A stretch of DNA of 64,000 nucleotides. It comes from Hyphomicrobiales bacterium. Lineage in GTDB: Bacteria > Pseudomonadota > Alphaproteobacteria > Rhizobiales > Rhizobiaceae. Both the position numbers and the translations under genes were made by a program. The notes beneath the pieces are model-generated. The model was not told where the DNA came from, did not search any database, and worked only from the letters and a program-made list of their open reading frames with translations. Positions 35,136-43,366 of the stretch are shown one piece after another (positions within the stretch are counted from its first letter, which is position 1; the number at the start of each line of letters is the position of its first letter). The stretch covers positions 310,001 to 374,000 of the forward strand of contig UCCA01000023.1 in assembly GCA_900470805.1 (NCBI GenBank), in the 5' to 3' direction.

Positions 35136-36029
35136 TTATCGACGGTATCGCAGTGCCTCAAGGACGAGACTGAACGCCGGCGATGCATGTCGACGATTGG
35201 GATAATAGAGATGATAGCCCGGAAACGGGAGGCACCAGTCCTCAAGAACACGCACAAGCCTCCCCTCCCGGATATGGTGCTCCACCAGATCCTCCGGCAT
35301 GTATGCAAGGCCCAGACCACGCAGCGCGGCATCTATCCGCATGGCGATGTTGTTGAAGACGAGTTGTCCGTCGACCCGAACGTTCAGTTCGCGGCCATCT
35401 CGCTCGAACTCCCACTGAAGAATATTGCCGTGCGTCGGCATCCGAATCTGGATGCAATTATGGGCGGTGAGGTCCTGTGGGACGTCGGGCCATGGATTGG
35501 ACTGGAAATACGACCGTGATCCAACCACGGCCATGCGCATTTCGGGTCCGATCTTGACGGCGATCATATCCCTGGCGACCTGCTCGCCGAGACGTACACC
35601 GGCATCGAAACGCTCGGCGACGATGTCCGTTAGCCCGTAATCGACGATGATCTCGACCTTCACATCCGGATTGTCCGGCAGGAACTTGTCAAGTGCGGGC
35701 GCGAGAACGGAGATCGCGGCATGTTCACCCGCGGTGATCCGCACGGTCCCGGCCGGCTTGTCACGCATCTCGGTCAATGCCGTCAGTTCCGCCTGGATTT
35801 CCTCGAACCGCGGCCCCGCCGTCTTCAGAAGACGCTCGCCTGCCGCCGTCGGCGACACCCGCCGCGTCGTTCTGGTCAGAAGCCGAAGCCCAAGCCGCTC
35901 CTCAAGCGCACGCACGGTCTGGCTGAGCGCCGACTGCGATACGCCGAGTTTGACGGCCGCCTTCGTAAAGCTCTCCTCCCGAGCAACCATGACGAAAGCG
36001 ACCAAATCGTTGAAATTCTCCTGCGGCAT
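35136..36029 (-). CDS. LysR-family transcriptional regulator
   Basis: 297-aa LysR regulator with a canonical HTH (FTKAAVKLGVSQSALSQTVRALEERLGLRLL) and the effector domain from residue 90. It sits between the - strand hydrolase/redox run and the divergent MFS and aldo/keto reductase genes, with a start-to-start gap of about 130 bp that should hold its operator. Inference: it controls both directions. The close match to HTH consensus suggests full function. Confidence 0.92.
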   Translation of the reverse strand: MPQENFNDLVAFVMVAREESFTKAAVKLGVSQSALSQTVRALEERLGLRLLTRTTRRVSPTAAGERLLKTAGPRFEEIQAELTALTEMRDKPAGTVRITAGEHAAISVLAPALDKFLPDNPDVKVEIIVDYGLTDIVAERFDAGVRLGEQVARDMIAVKIGPEMRMAVVGSRSYFQSNPWPDVPQDLTAHNCIQIRMPTHGNILQWEFERDGRELNVRVDGQLVFNNIAMRIDAALRGLGLAYMPEDLVEHHIREGRLVRVLEDWCLPFPGYHLYYPNRRHASPAFSLVLEALRYRR

Positions 36030-36161
36030 TCATTAGGCATCCTTATAGCCTCATCCCGATTGCTGCCCCTAATCGAAAGGATTTGCAAGGAATATCTTCG
36101 TGTCATGGAAACAGACGCTTGCCGCGGAGGACGGCCATGCCGACCCGGAACGGAAAACGAT

Positions 36162-37580
36162 ATGCCAAGCCGCCAACAGACTTTCACGCCCCCGAACAAG
36201 ACCGCCATCCTCGCGATCATCCTGATCAGCTACGTGATGATTGTTCTCGACATCTCGATCGTACTGACGGGATTGCCAAAAATTCATGCTGAGCTTGGGT
36301 TCAGCGACGCCGGTCTCTCCTGGGTGTCAACAGCTTATACGCTGGCGTTCGGCGGCTGCCTGCTCCTTGGGGCGCGAGCCGGGGACATCTTCGGTCGCAG
36401 GCGGATGTTCTTTATTGGATCGTCTGTCTTCGCACTGGCGTCTCTCGTAATCGGGTTATCGCAGAGCCCGGGGGTGATGATTGCGGCCCGAGCCGTTCAA
36501 GGTCTCGGTTCAGCGATCCTCGCCCCCTCGACGCTGGCGCTTCTGCAAACCAACTTCGAAGCGGGGCCGGAACGGACGCGCGCCGTATCCTATTACGCTG
36601 CGGCAGCAGGTGTATCCGCCGCATTCGGTCTGGTAGTCGGCGGGCTTCTTGCCGACTGGCTGTCTTGGCGTGTCGGATTCTTCATAAATTTGCCTATCGG
36701 CATAGCGATGATGATCGCTGCCAAACGTTACGTTCGTGAAACCGAAGCGAACCCCGGCACCTTCGATATCGCGGGTGCAATGACCTCGACATTCGGTATT
36801 GTCGCACTCGTCTACGGGGTTATCCTCTCGGCTTCGACGGGATGGTCCGACGTGACAACAGAGGCTTGGGTTGGCTTCGGCATCGTCATGCTGATTGTAT
36901 TTGCGTTGGTGGAATTGCGTGCGAGCCAGCCGATCATGCCACTGTCCCTGTTCGCCGACAGCGAGCGCTCAGCCGCATATGGAGCTCGCGCCTTGTTTCT
37001 TGGCGCGAATGTCGGGTTCTATTTCTTCGTTGCCCAGTTCCTTCAAAGCGTCATGGGCCTGAGTTCCGCAGAAGCAGGGATCGCATTTCTACCGACCACT
37101 GTGGTCAATTTCATCGTCGCCATGTCCGCGCCGCGCCTGATTGGAAAATACGGTGCCGGGAGTGTCCTCATCGCGAGCGTCGTGGCGGGTCTGACCGGTA
37201 TGATCTGGCTGAGCTTCGCCATGCAGCAGGCATCGCTTTTCGGTCTCGCCATCCCCATGATGCTGATCGGGGCTGGTCAAGGCGGCGCTCTCGGGCCGCT
37301 GACCGCCTCGGGTATCGTCCGCGTGCCATCGGAGCGGGCGGGAGCAGCGTCGGGGGTCGTCAATGTCGCTCATCAGCTTGGTAGTTCGCTTGGTCTCGGT
37401 GTCCTCGTCGCAGCGGCGGCATTGGGATCGCAGGGCCTCCACGGAACTGAACGTCTGGCCCAGCGCGCACGCGTCGCAATGGAGACCGGATCCGTCCTCG
37501 TCGCCGCCACCCTGATCCTGGCGGTCGTCTTCATGGCCCGTCCCCGCCCCCGGTCGCAAAATGCATCGACGGCGGCCTGA
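36162..37580 (+). CDS. MFS drug-exporter-like transporter (DHA2/EmrB type)
   Basis: 472-aa inner-membrane antiporter, probably with 14 transmembrane helices as expected for DHA2. Motif A-like segment GARAGDIFGRRRMFFIG follows helix 2, and motif C-like YAAAAGVSAAFGLVVGG lies in helix 5. The start at 36162 is the most likely; 36105 is possible and would add 19 residues. The open frame extends to 35721 but overlaps the LysR gene. Divergent from LysR and followed by an aldo/keto reductase in the same direction. Probable efflux of an electrophilic or aromatic compound. Confidence 0.88.
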   Translation: MPSRQQTFTPPNKTAILAIILISYVMIVLDISIVLTGLPKIHAELGFSDAGLSWVSTAYTLAFGGCLLLGARAGDIFGRRRMFFIGSSVFALASLVIGLSQSPGVMIAARAVQGLGSAILAPSTLALLQTNFEAGPERTRAVSYYAAAAGVSAAFGLVVGGLLADWLSWRVGFFINLPIGIAMMIAAKRYVRETEANPGTFDIAGAMTSTFGIVALVYGVILSASTGWSDVTTEAWVGFGIVMLIVFALVELRASQPIMPLSLFADSERSAAYGARALFLGANVGFYFFVAQFLQSVMGLSSAEAGIAFLPTTVVNFIVAMSAPRLIGKYGAGSVLIASVVAGLTGMIWLSFAMQQASLFGLAIPMMLIGAGQGGALGPLTASGIVRVPSERAGAASGVVNVAHQLGSSLGLGVLVAAAALGSQGLHGTERLAQRARVAMETGSVLVAATLILAVVFMARPRPRSQNASTAA

Positions 37581-37614
37581 CCAAGCAGGAATGAGCACTA
37601 GAAAGGAAAAGTAG

Positions 37615-38604
37615 ATGAAAACCAGAAAACTCGGAAACCTCGAAGTCTCCGCCCTCGGCCTAGGCTGCATGGGCATGAGCTCTGCCTATGGACGTCCTGC
37701 CGACAAGGGCGAGATGATCAAGCTGCTGCGCTTCGCCCATGATCAGGGCGTCACCCTGTTCGACACGGCGGAAGCCTATGGCCCTTTCGCCAACGAGGAT
37801 CTTGTCGGCGAGGCGCTGGCGCCGATCCGTGATGAGGTCGTCATCGCCACCAAGTTCGGCTTCGACATCGATCTCGAAACAGGCGCGCGGCGTGGCGGCA
37901 CCAACAGCCGTCCGGAGCATATCAGGGCGGTCGCGGAAGCCAGCCTCAAGCGGCTCAAGACCGATCGTATCGATCTCTTCTACCAGCATCGCGTCGATCC
38001 CGCCGTTCCAATCGAGGATGTCGCGGGGACCATCAAGCAGCTGGTTGCTGAAGGCAAGGTGAAGCATTTCGGGATGTCGGAAGCCGGTGTCGCAACAATC
38101 CGCAAGGCGCATGCCGTCCAGCCGGTCACCGCAGTCCAGAGCGAATACTCTTTGTTCACGCGCGATCCGGAGACAGAACTGCTGCCCGCGCTTGAAGAAC
38201 TCGGGATCGGTTTCGTGCCGTTCACGCCGCTTGGGGCTGGATTGCTGACGGGTAAGATCGACGCAAGCACCAAGTTCGACGCAGCGGATTTCCGCAATCT
38301 CGTACCGCGCTTCAACGCCGAAGCCCGCAAGGCCAATCTCGCGCTGGTGGCTGCAGTCACATTGATTGCGGATGGAAAGCGCTCAACTCCTGCTCAGGTC
38401 GCGCTGGCTTGGCTTCTGGCGCAGAAGCCTTGGATCGTCCCGATCCCCGGGACGACGAAACAGCATCGTCTGGAGGAGAACCTCGGTAGCGTCGATCTCG
38501 AATTGAACGCGACCGACATGGCGGAGATCAGCGCTGTCCTGGCGAACTTCAACGTCGTCGGAGAGCGCCTCCCCGAAGCCGTCCTCAAGATGACCGGCCT
38601 CTGA
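37615..38604 (+). CDS. Aldo/keto reductase
   Basis: 329-aa NADPH-dependent aldo/keto reductase of the AKR13/YhdN-like branch. The tetrad is visible: Asp and Tyr in LFDTAEAYGPFANED, Lys in VIATKFGF and His in FYQHRVDP. The cofactor-binding C-terminal pattern IPGTTKQHRLEENLGS is intact. AGAAAGGAAAAG precedes the ATG. It follows the MFS gene by 34 bp and is probably in the same LysR-controlled unit. Likely detoxifies aldehydes or ketones; substrate unknown. Confidence 0.92.
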   Translation: MKTRKLGNLEVSALGLGCMGMSSAYGRPADKGEMIKLLRFAHDQGVTLFDTAEAYGPFANEDLVGEALAPIRDEVVIATKFGFDIDLETGARRGGTNSRPEHIRAVAEASLKRLKTDRIDLFYQHRVDPAVPIEDVAGTIKQLVAEGKVKHFGMSEAGVATIRKAHAVQPVTAVQSEYSLFTRDPETELLPALEELGIGFVPFTPLGAGLLTGKIDASTKFDAADFRNLVPRFNAEARKANLALVAAVTLIADGKRSTPAQVALAWLLAQKPWIVPIPGTTKQHRLEENLGSVDLELNATDMAEISAVLANFNVVGERLPEAVLKMTGL

Positions 38605-38619
38605 CATGAACGGCATGTT

Positions 38620-38796
38620 GAGGACACCCGGATTTCGCCGCAGAGCGTCACGAGCATGGCTCTCGTGGTGCATGAACTTGCCACCATCGCCGCAACGCAT
38701 TGTGCGTTGGGTAACGAAGCAGATCGGCCGCTCGGGATTCGGGTCGACGTAAGTGAGGCGGTACGTTCAATCGATGAGTGGATGTCTCGCACATGA
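38620..38796 (+). pseudogene. Fragment of an HWE-type histidine kinase
   Basis: In-frame segment encoding RISPQSVTSMALVVHELA followed by TIAATHCALGNE, which aligns by eye with the HWE-kinase N-box region (LSxQxxxxLALxxHELATNAxKYGALS). The essential Asn of HELATN is Ile here, and the ATP-binding G boxes are missing because a stop follows at 38794. No start codon of its own. A decayed kinase tail within the 286-bp gap after the aldo/keto reductase. Confidence 0.55.
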
Positions 38797-38890
38797 TTGG
38801 CTAGCGTCGGGGCTGGCCAATCGAAATCGTGTGCCTACCTCGGCGTTGGCATACCCGATCTAACCGCGGCGCGACATCGCATGGACGGGC

Positions 38891-40105
38891 TTAGAGAAAC
38901 TGCTCGTCCAACCAGTCGAGCGCTCGTCGATTGAGAAGAGAGCGATTGCCCATCTCGCAATGGCCGGCGGCGCCCTCTGCCGCGGTGAACCGAAGCAGGG
39001 TCTTCGGGCACCGCAGAGCGTTGAACAGGAATTCGGCATCGCTGGCCAGATTATCGTTTTCGGCGTGCGTGATCAGTGTTGGGCATCGGATAAGCTCAGC
39101 CTTGCCGTCCAAGGTGAAAAGTTCGGCGGCGGCAAGGAAGTCGCGAAAGTTATCGACGCCGTGAACCCAGAAACCGCGTTTGACGACCTTCCAGTTGAGC
39201 GATGGATTGCTTCGGACGAACGCCTCGGCCTTGTCGATGATCGGCTGGTCGAGCTTGCCAAGATCGCTGGCATCCTCGTCCGAAAGCTTGAACATCCGTT
39301 TGAACGCGCTCCGAAACCCGCTTGCGATGCTCCACGTGCCCGGGTCGGCGATCAGGGCGGCGAGGCGATGCTCGCCAGAAGCGGCGCGCGGTGCCAGATG
39401 ACCGCCGAGGCTCGCTCCGCTCAGCACGATGCGGCTCGCGTCGATGTTGGGCAGTGTCAACGCGAAATCGACGACGGCCTTGATAACAACCTCCCAGTCG
39501 GAACGCATTGGAATACCGCGTTCGTACAGCATCGCTCCCTGACCGGGACCGTCGAAGATCAATGAGTGATAGCCGCGCCTCGATGCGGCCACCGCCGACT
39601 GAAAGTAGAGATCGGTCATCGTGGCGTCGTAGCCGTTGTTGAAAATGATCAACGGTCGCACGTCGCTCTCGAAACCCTCCGCCGGGATCAGGTACGCCGG
39701 CATGGGGTTCGTCTCGAATGGAATGAGCACTGGCTCGATCGATGCCGGACTCAACGCGAACGCCTTGTCGAGCATTTCGACTTGCTTTCGAAAAGCCGTC
39801 AGCAAGCGTGGGTCGACCGGCGCTCCGTAAAGCGGATGGTAGGACGCGCAGTAGAAGACGCTGGCGCGCAGATAGAGTTCACGGGCGCTGGTTTGATGTC
39901 CTTTCGCCAGCGATTTCTCCGCTTCGTCCTTCAACCGGTCTGCCGCGGAATTCCATGCTCGGAAGAAAACGCCGTCGTCGCCACTCCCTACCGCCTCTGC
40001 CACCGCGCGAATTTCGCCGAAGTCAGCGCCGCCATATGGGATGTAACCCAGCGGCCAAGTGCCGAAGTCCTCGTGCACGTCATTCTCGAACAGTCTCCCC
40101 ACCAT
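38891..40105 (-). CDS. Alpha/beta hydrolase, dihydropseudooxynicotine-hydrolase-like
   Basis: 404-aa hydrolase with a helical N-terminal cap (residues 1-120), then VRPLIIFNNGYDATM, the Ser nucleophile in VLSGASLGGHLAPR, acid residue near ITHAENDN and His in GAAGHCEMGN. The size and cap resemble the 2,6-dihydropseudooxynicotine hydrolase / dipeptidyl-aminopeptidase-like group that cleaves C-C or amide bonds. It is - strand, convergent with the aldo/keto reductase. Substrate uncertain. Confidence 0.85.
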   Translation of the reverse strand: MVGRLFENDVHEDFGTWPLGYIPYGGADFGEIRAVAEAVGSGDDGVFFRAWNSAADRLKDEAEKSLAKGHQTSARELYLRASVFYCASYHPLYGAPVDPRLLTAFRKQVEMLDKAFALSPASIEPVLIPFETNPMPAYLIPAEGFESDVRPLIIFNNGYDATMTDLYFQSAVAASRRGYHSLIFDGPGQGAMLYERGIPMRSDWEVVIKAVVDFALTLPNIDASRIVLSGASLGGHLAPRAASGEHRLAALIADPGTWSIASGFRSAFKRMFKLSDEDASDLGKLDQPIIDKAEAFVRSNPSLNWKVVKRGFWVHGVDNFRDFLAAAELFTLDGKAELIRCPTLITHAENDNLASDAEFLFNALRCPKTLLRFTAAEGAAGHCEMGNRSLLNRRALDWLDEQFL

Positions 40106-40232
40106 TCTCGCCCCCCAGTGCTTTTTCAGACAATCTGAATGAACGTTGGGGACGTGGCAAGACAGGAGCGCACCGCCTACGCACTGGAGCGAACTGGCTT
40201 AAGCGCTGCGCGCTTTTGCAGGAAAGGCGGCC

Positions 40233-40862
40233 TTACCGAAGAAGCCCGTCAACATCGAACTCTTCCCAACCGCGAAGGGCTATCTCGGGCTCGCCTGAGT
40301 TTTCTGCCAGAGCCTTCTTCGTCGTCTTTTTGGCTTTCAGTGAACGCGTCAGCTTCGCGTTGTACGCTGCCTTACGGCGGTTCTCCGCTTTGGTTTCTGC
40401 GTCCTGTTCTCGCCATTCGTCAACAGTCCCGTGATCCAACAGCTCTTCGACCATCTTGGGATCGAAAACGTGAAATGTAATCCTGCGGGCACGCCCGTTA
40501 AGCCTTACAGTTCGGGTTCCTGCACTTGGCAGACGACCGTCAGCGAGCCACCGGTGCCGTTCACCAACCTTGATTGAGAGGATATCCTGTATCTCGCGCG
40601 GGATTACAGGTAGCGTTTCGACCTTTTCCATCGCCTTTGCGATGACGGCAGCCGTCGCATGGAAAGCTGACTTGTCGTTGGCAGGCATGGCCAGGATGAC
40701 GTCGTTACCCTCGAGAACGAGTGACTTTTTCGAGGTTGTGGGGACGCGTGACTGCAGTTCCTGAAGGATTCCCTTCGCCCGCACCGCCGATCCCATGGTT
40801 GCAGCGGACGATAGCGTCCATGTCTTGATGAGTTCTATGTCGTTCGTTCGATGTTTCGGCAT
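40233..40862 (-). CDS. Conserved hypothetical protein, 209 aa
   Basis: Basic cytoplasmic protein with no recognised domain. It contains a charged C-terminal region (DAETKAENRRKAAYNAK) and a motif-like core (LPSAGTRTVRLNGRARRITF). I recall similar unassigned proteins in rhizobia but cannot name a family. It diverges from ku1 across 265 bp. An RNA- or DNA-associated role is possible from its charge, but this is only inference. Confidence 0.75.
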   Translation of the reverse strand: MPKHRTNDIELIKTWTLSSAATMGSAVRAKGILQELQSRVPTTSKKSLVLEGNDVILAMPANDKSAFHATAAVIAKAMEKVETLPVIPREIQDILSIKVGERHRWLADGRLPSAGTRTVRLNGRARRITFHVFDPKMVEELLDHGTVDEWREQDAETKAENRRKAAYNAKLTRSLKAKKTTKKALAENSGEPEIALRGWEEFDVDGLLR

Positions 40863-41073
40863 GACGAATAAATGGGACAGGAGGTCTGTCAGGTCAACGA
40901 GGATAGCGGCCGCTGTTTGGCGGGCATGTTGGAACCTTCACCTTGGGTTTTGATAGACCCTGACGCGCAAGCGACACGGCGCGATGTAATCGGTGAAGAA
41001 TGAACGATTTCGCGTGCTTTCGTGAACAGTGTGGGGACAGACGGTCGGTAAAACACTATTTCCTCCGCTCATC

Positions 41074-41098
41074 GGAACGAAAGCTTTGACCAGCAGTT
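41074..41098 (+). promoter_or_regulatory. EcfG-type stress promoter of ku1-ku2
   Basis: GGAAC at 41074-41078, 16 bp, AGTT at 41095-41098, matching GGAAC-N16/17-CGTT apart from one base. It lies 29 bp before the ku1 start, so transcription would begin about 20 bp upstream of it. Confidence 0.65.
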
Positions 41099-41127
41099 AG
41101 CAGGAGAGTTCCTAGGGAGGCATGATC

Positions 41128-42006
41128 ATGGCGGCACACCGGGCTCAGTGGAAAGGTCATATCAAGATCGGTGAGATTAGCTGCGGCGTCGGGCTTTACA
41201 CGGCGGCCTCGACATCCGACCGCATCTCATTCCGGACAATCAACAAGGCGACCGGTAACCCCGTCAGACGCGAGTTCGTGGATAGCGAGACCGACGAGAC
41301 AGTCGAGCGCGAAAAGCAGGTGAAAGGATTTGAAATCGAAAGTGGCGAGTACATCATGATCGACCCCGAGGAAGTGACAGCCGTCATTCCGGAATCCGAT
41401 AAGATGCTGGATATCGAAGCTTTCCTTCCCAGTTCGGAGGTTGACGACGTCTACTTCGACAAGCCCTACTATCTGGTTCCCACCGACGATGTCGCCGAAG
41501 ACTCGTTTGCTGGTCTGCGCGACGCCATGCGTAAGGCCGATGTCACCGCCATTGCCAGGACGGTGCTGTTCCGGCGTATGCGTACGGTTCTGATCCGCGC
41601 CCACGGCCGCGGGTTGATCGCGACAACGCTCAACTTCGATTACGAGGTGCGCTCATCGAAGGAAGCATTCAAGGATGTTCCCGAGATCAAGGTTGAAGGC
41701 GAAATGCTCGACCTCGCCAAGCACATCATTGGCACCAAGAAGGGCGACTTCGACCCAGCAACTTTCGACGACCGGTACGAAAAAGCTCTTACAGATCTGG
41801 TGAAGGCCAAGGCGGAAGGCCGAACTTTGCCCAAACCCAAGCCCGTACAGGTTTCGAAGCCGAACGATCTTCTCAAAGCGCTGCGTGAAAGCGCTGGGAT
41901 GAGCGACAAGAGGCCGACCAAGCAGAAAACCAAAGCCGCCAATACCAACGCCGCGAAGCCAAAAAAAGCGCCTGGCGCGAAGAGCAACCGGAAAAAAGCG
42001 GGTTAG
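41128..42006 (+). CDS. Ku protein, DNA end-binding subunit of bacterial NHEJ (copy 1)
   Basis: 292-aa Ku-fold protein that encircles DNA double-strand ends and recruits LigD. It starts AAHRAQWKGHIKIGEISC, typical for Ku, with FEIESGEYIMIDPEE and PYYLVPTDD in the beta barrel. The C-terminus carries a Lys/Ala-rich tail (KPKKAPGAKSNRKKAG) that could bind DNA without end threading. GGGAGG is well spaced for the ATG at 41128, better than for 41122. It is followed by a second ku gene 8 bp on. Rhizobia with paired ku genes make a heterodimer-like Ku under stress sigma control. Confidence 0.95.
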   Translation: MAAHRAQWKGHIKIGEISCGVGLYTAASTSDRISFRTINKATGNPVRREFVDSETDETVEREKQVKGFEIESGEYIMIDPEEVTAVIPESDKMLDIEAFLPSSEVDDVYFDKPYYLVPTDDVAEDSFAGLRDAMRKADVTAIARTVLFRRMRTVLIRAHGRGLIATTLNFDYEVRSSKEAFKDVPEIKVEGEMLDLAKHIIGTKKGDFDPATFDDRYEKALTDLVKAKAEGRTLPKPKPVQVSKPNDLLKALRESAGMSDKRPTKQKTKAANTNAAKPKKAPGAKSNRKKAG

Positions 42007-42014
42007 GAGCGCAA

Positions 42015-42839
42015 ATGGCACGCCGTCCTTATTGGAAAGGCTATCTCAAGCTTTCACTGGTTACCTGCCCGGTGGCCATGAGCCCGGCAACGTCTGAAAG
42101 CGCGAAGGTCCGGTTCCATACCCTCAACGGTGACACCGGCAACCGAGTTATGTCGCAGTACGTCGACTCCGTCACAGGCAAGCCCGTGACGGACGAAAAC
42201 GAGGCAAAGGGTTATGAGCGTGGTGAGAACGACTACGTCCTTCTGACAGACGAAGACCTCGAGGCCGTGGAACTGCAGACCGTCCGCACCATCGACATCG
42301 AAAAGTTCGTTCCTCGCGAGAGCATCGAATGGATTTACTTCGAGACGCCGCATTATCTGGTACCAAATGACAAGATCGGCAACGAGGCGTTCGCCGTCAT
42401 CAGGGACGCTATGAAAGCAGAGAATGTGCTCGGTATCTCACGCGTTGTGATCGGTCGCCGCGAACGGGCAATTGTTTTGGAACCACGCGGTGAAGGCATC
42501 GTCGTCTGGACATTGCGTTTCGGCGACGAGGTCCGTCCTGAAGACGACTACTTTCAGAACATCCAGAAAGCCGCCGACCCCGAGACGGTTACAGCGATCA
42601 CCAAAATGATCGAGCCACGCATGGACGAATGGTCTCCCGCAATGGTTAGCGATCCAATACAGGAAAGTCTGCTGAAGTTGATCGCGTCCAAGAAGAAGAC
42701 GCTCAGAACCTCAAGAAAGCCCAAGGCGAAGAACAGCGAAGCGGTGGCCGGCAACAAACCGTCGAATGTCATCAACATCATGGACGCTCTGAAAAAGAGT
42801 GTCGAAGCCGATCTCAAAGGCAGGAAACGATCGGGTTAG
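42015..42839 (+). CDS. Ku protein (copy 2)
   Basis: 274-aa Ku paralogue in tandem with copy 1. It begins RRPYWKGYLKLSLVTCPV, with YERGENDYVLLTDEDLE and PHYLVPNDK equivalent to copy 1. The C-terminal tail is shorter but also basic (KSVEADLKGRKRSG). An 8-bp gap implies co-transcription with copy 1 and probably a Ku1-Ku2 heterodimer. A strong terminator follows 96 bp later. Confidence 0.95.
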   Translation: MARRPYWKGYLKLSLVTCPVAMSPATSESAKVRFHTLNGDTGNRVMSQYVDSVTGKPVTDENEAKGYERGENDYVLLTDEDLEAVELQTVRTIDIEKFVPRESIEWIYFETPHYLVPNDKIGNEAFAVIRDAMKAENVLGISRVVIGRRERAIVLEPRGEGIVVWTLRFGDEVRPEDDYFQNIQKAADPETVTAITKMIEPRMDEWSPAMVSDPIQESLLKLIASKKKTLRTSRKPKAKNSEAVAGNKPSNVINIMDALKKSVEADLKGRKRSG

Positions 42840-42934
42840 GAAACCGGCCGTCCGAGCAGTCTTCTAGGTCAGGGCGTCCTGAAACGAAACGGCCTCCGCG
42901 GAAGCCACACAGCGGCGGGCCCCTATGCGAAAGA

Positions 42935-42966
42935 AACCCGCACGGGGTTGGTGCGGGTCTCCTTTT
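42935..42966 (+). terminator. Rho-independent terminator after ku2
   Basis: ACCCGCAC, loop GGGGTTG, GTGCGGGT, then CTCCTTTT: an 8-bp perfect stem. On the other strand the stem is followed by TTTCTTTC, so it can also serve the - strand gene at 43064. Confidence 0.85.
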
Positions 42967-43063
42967 AAGCATGCACTGCACTGCCTGCTTTCGCCGCCAA
43001 GCTTAGTTGCGGCATGGCTAATGTGCGCTTTCATAGTTAATAAGTGCTTACCATCTTCCTCAG

Positions 43064-43246
43064 CTAGATTGCGACGCCCGTGACGGGATTGACGATAGGC
43101 CGCTCACTTTCATCCTTTGCGCCTGCCGGCTGGACGGCCGATGGTGCAAGCGACTCTTTATCGGCGCGCTCCGGCTTTTCCGGTAGGGCCGCAACATCGA
43201 TTGGCCGGCGCTGCTCGGGGGTAGCATTCGTGTCGTTGGTTCCCAT
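43064..43246 (-). CDS. Small acidic, probably disordered stress protein, 60 aa
   Basis: 60-aa hydrophilic protein rich in Pro, Glu, Asp and Ala with no hydrophobic segment, ending ERPIVNPVTGVAI. It has a very good AGGAAAGGAG site and an EcfG-type promoter just upstream, which is the main evidence that it is expressed. It lies between ku2 and ligD, reading convergently with ku2. Family unknown. Confidence 0.68.
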   Translation of the reverse strand: MGTNDTNATPEQRRPIDVAALPEKPERADKESLAPSAVQPAGAKDESERPIVNPVTGVAI

Positions 43247-43267
43247 GTCTTCGCTCCTTTCCTAGCC

Positions 43268-43292
43268 AACACGCCAAGCCGCAAACCGTTCC
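43268..43292 (-). promoter_or_regulatory. EcfG-type promoter of the small gene at 43064
   Basis: On the - strand: GGAAC (43288-43292), 16 bp, TGTT (43268-43271), 22 bp before the start codon at 43246. Confidence 0.6.
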
Positions 43293-43366
43293 ATGGCACC
43301 TGTCCGAAAATATCTGACGATCGCGATACAGAGAAGATAGTCACGATTTTCTAATGTTATGACTGC

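Noticed and set aside
35721..36161. 147-codon N-terminal extension of the MFS gene
   Set aside because: It overlaps the LysR gene on the other strand and carries no transmembrane segment. The transporter begins at 36162 (or possibly 36105).
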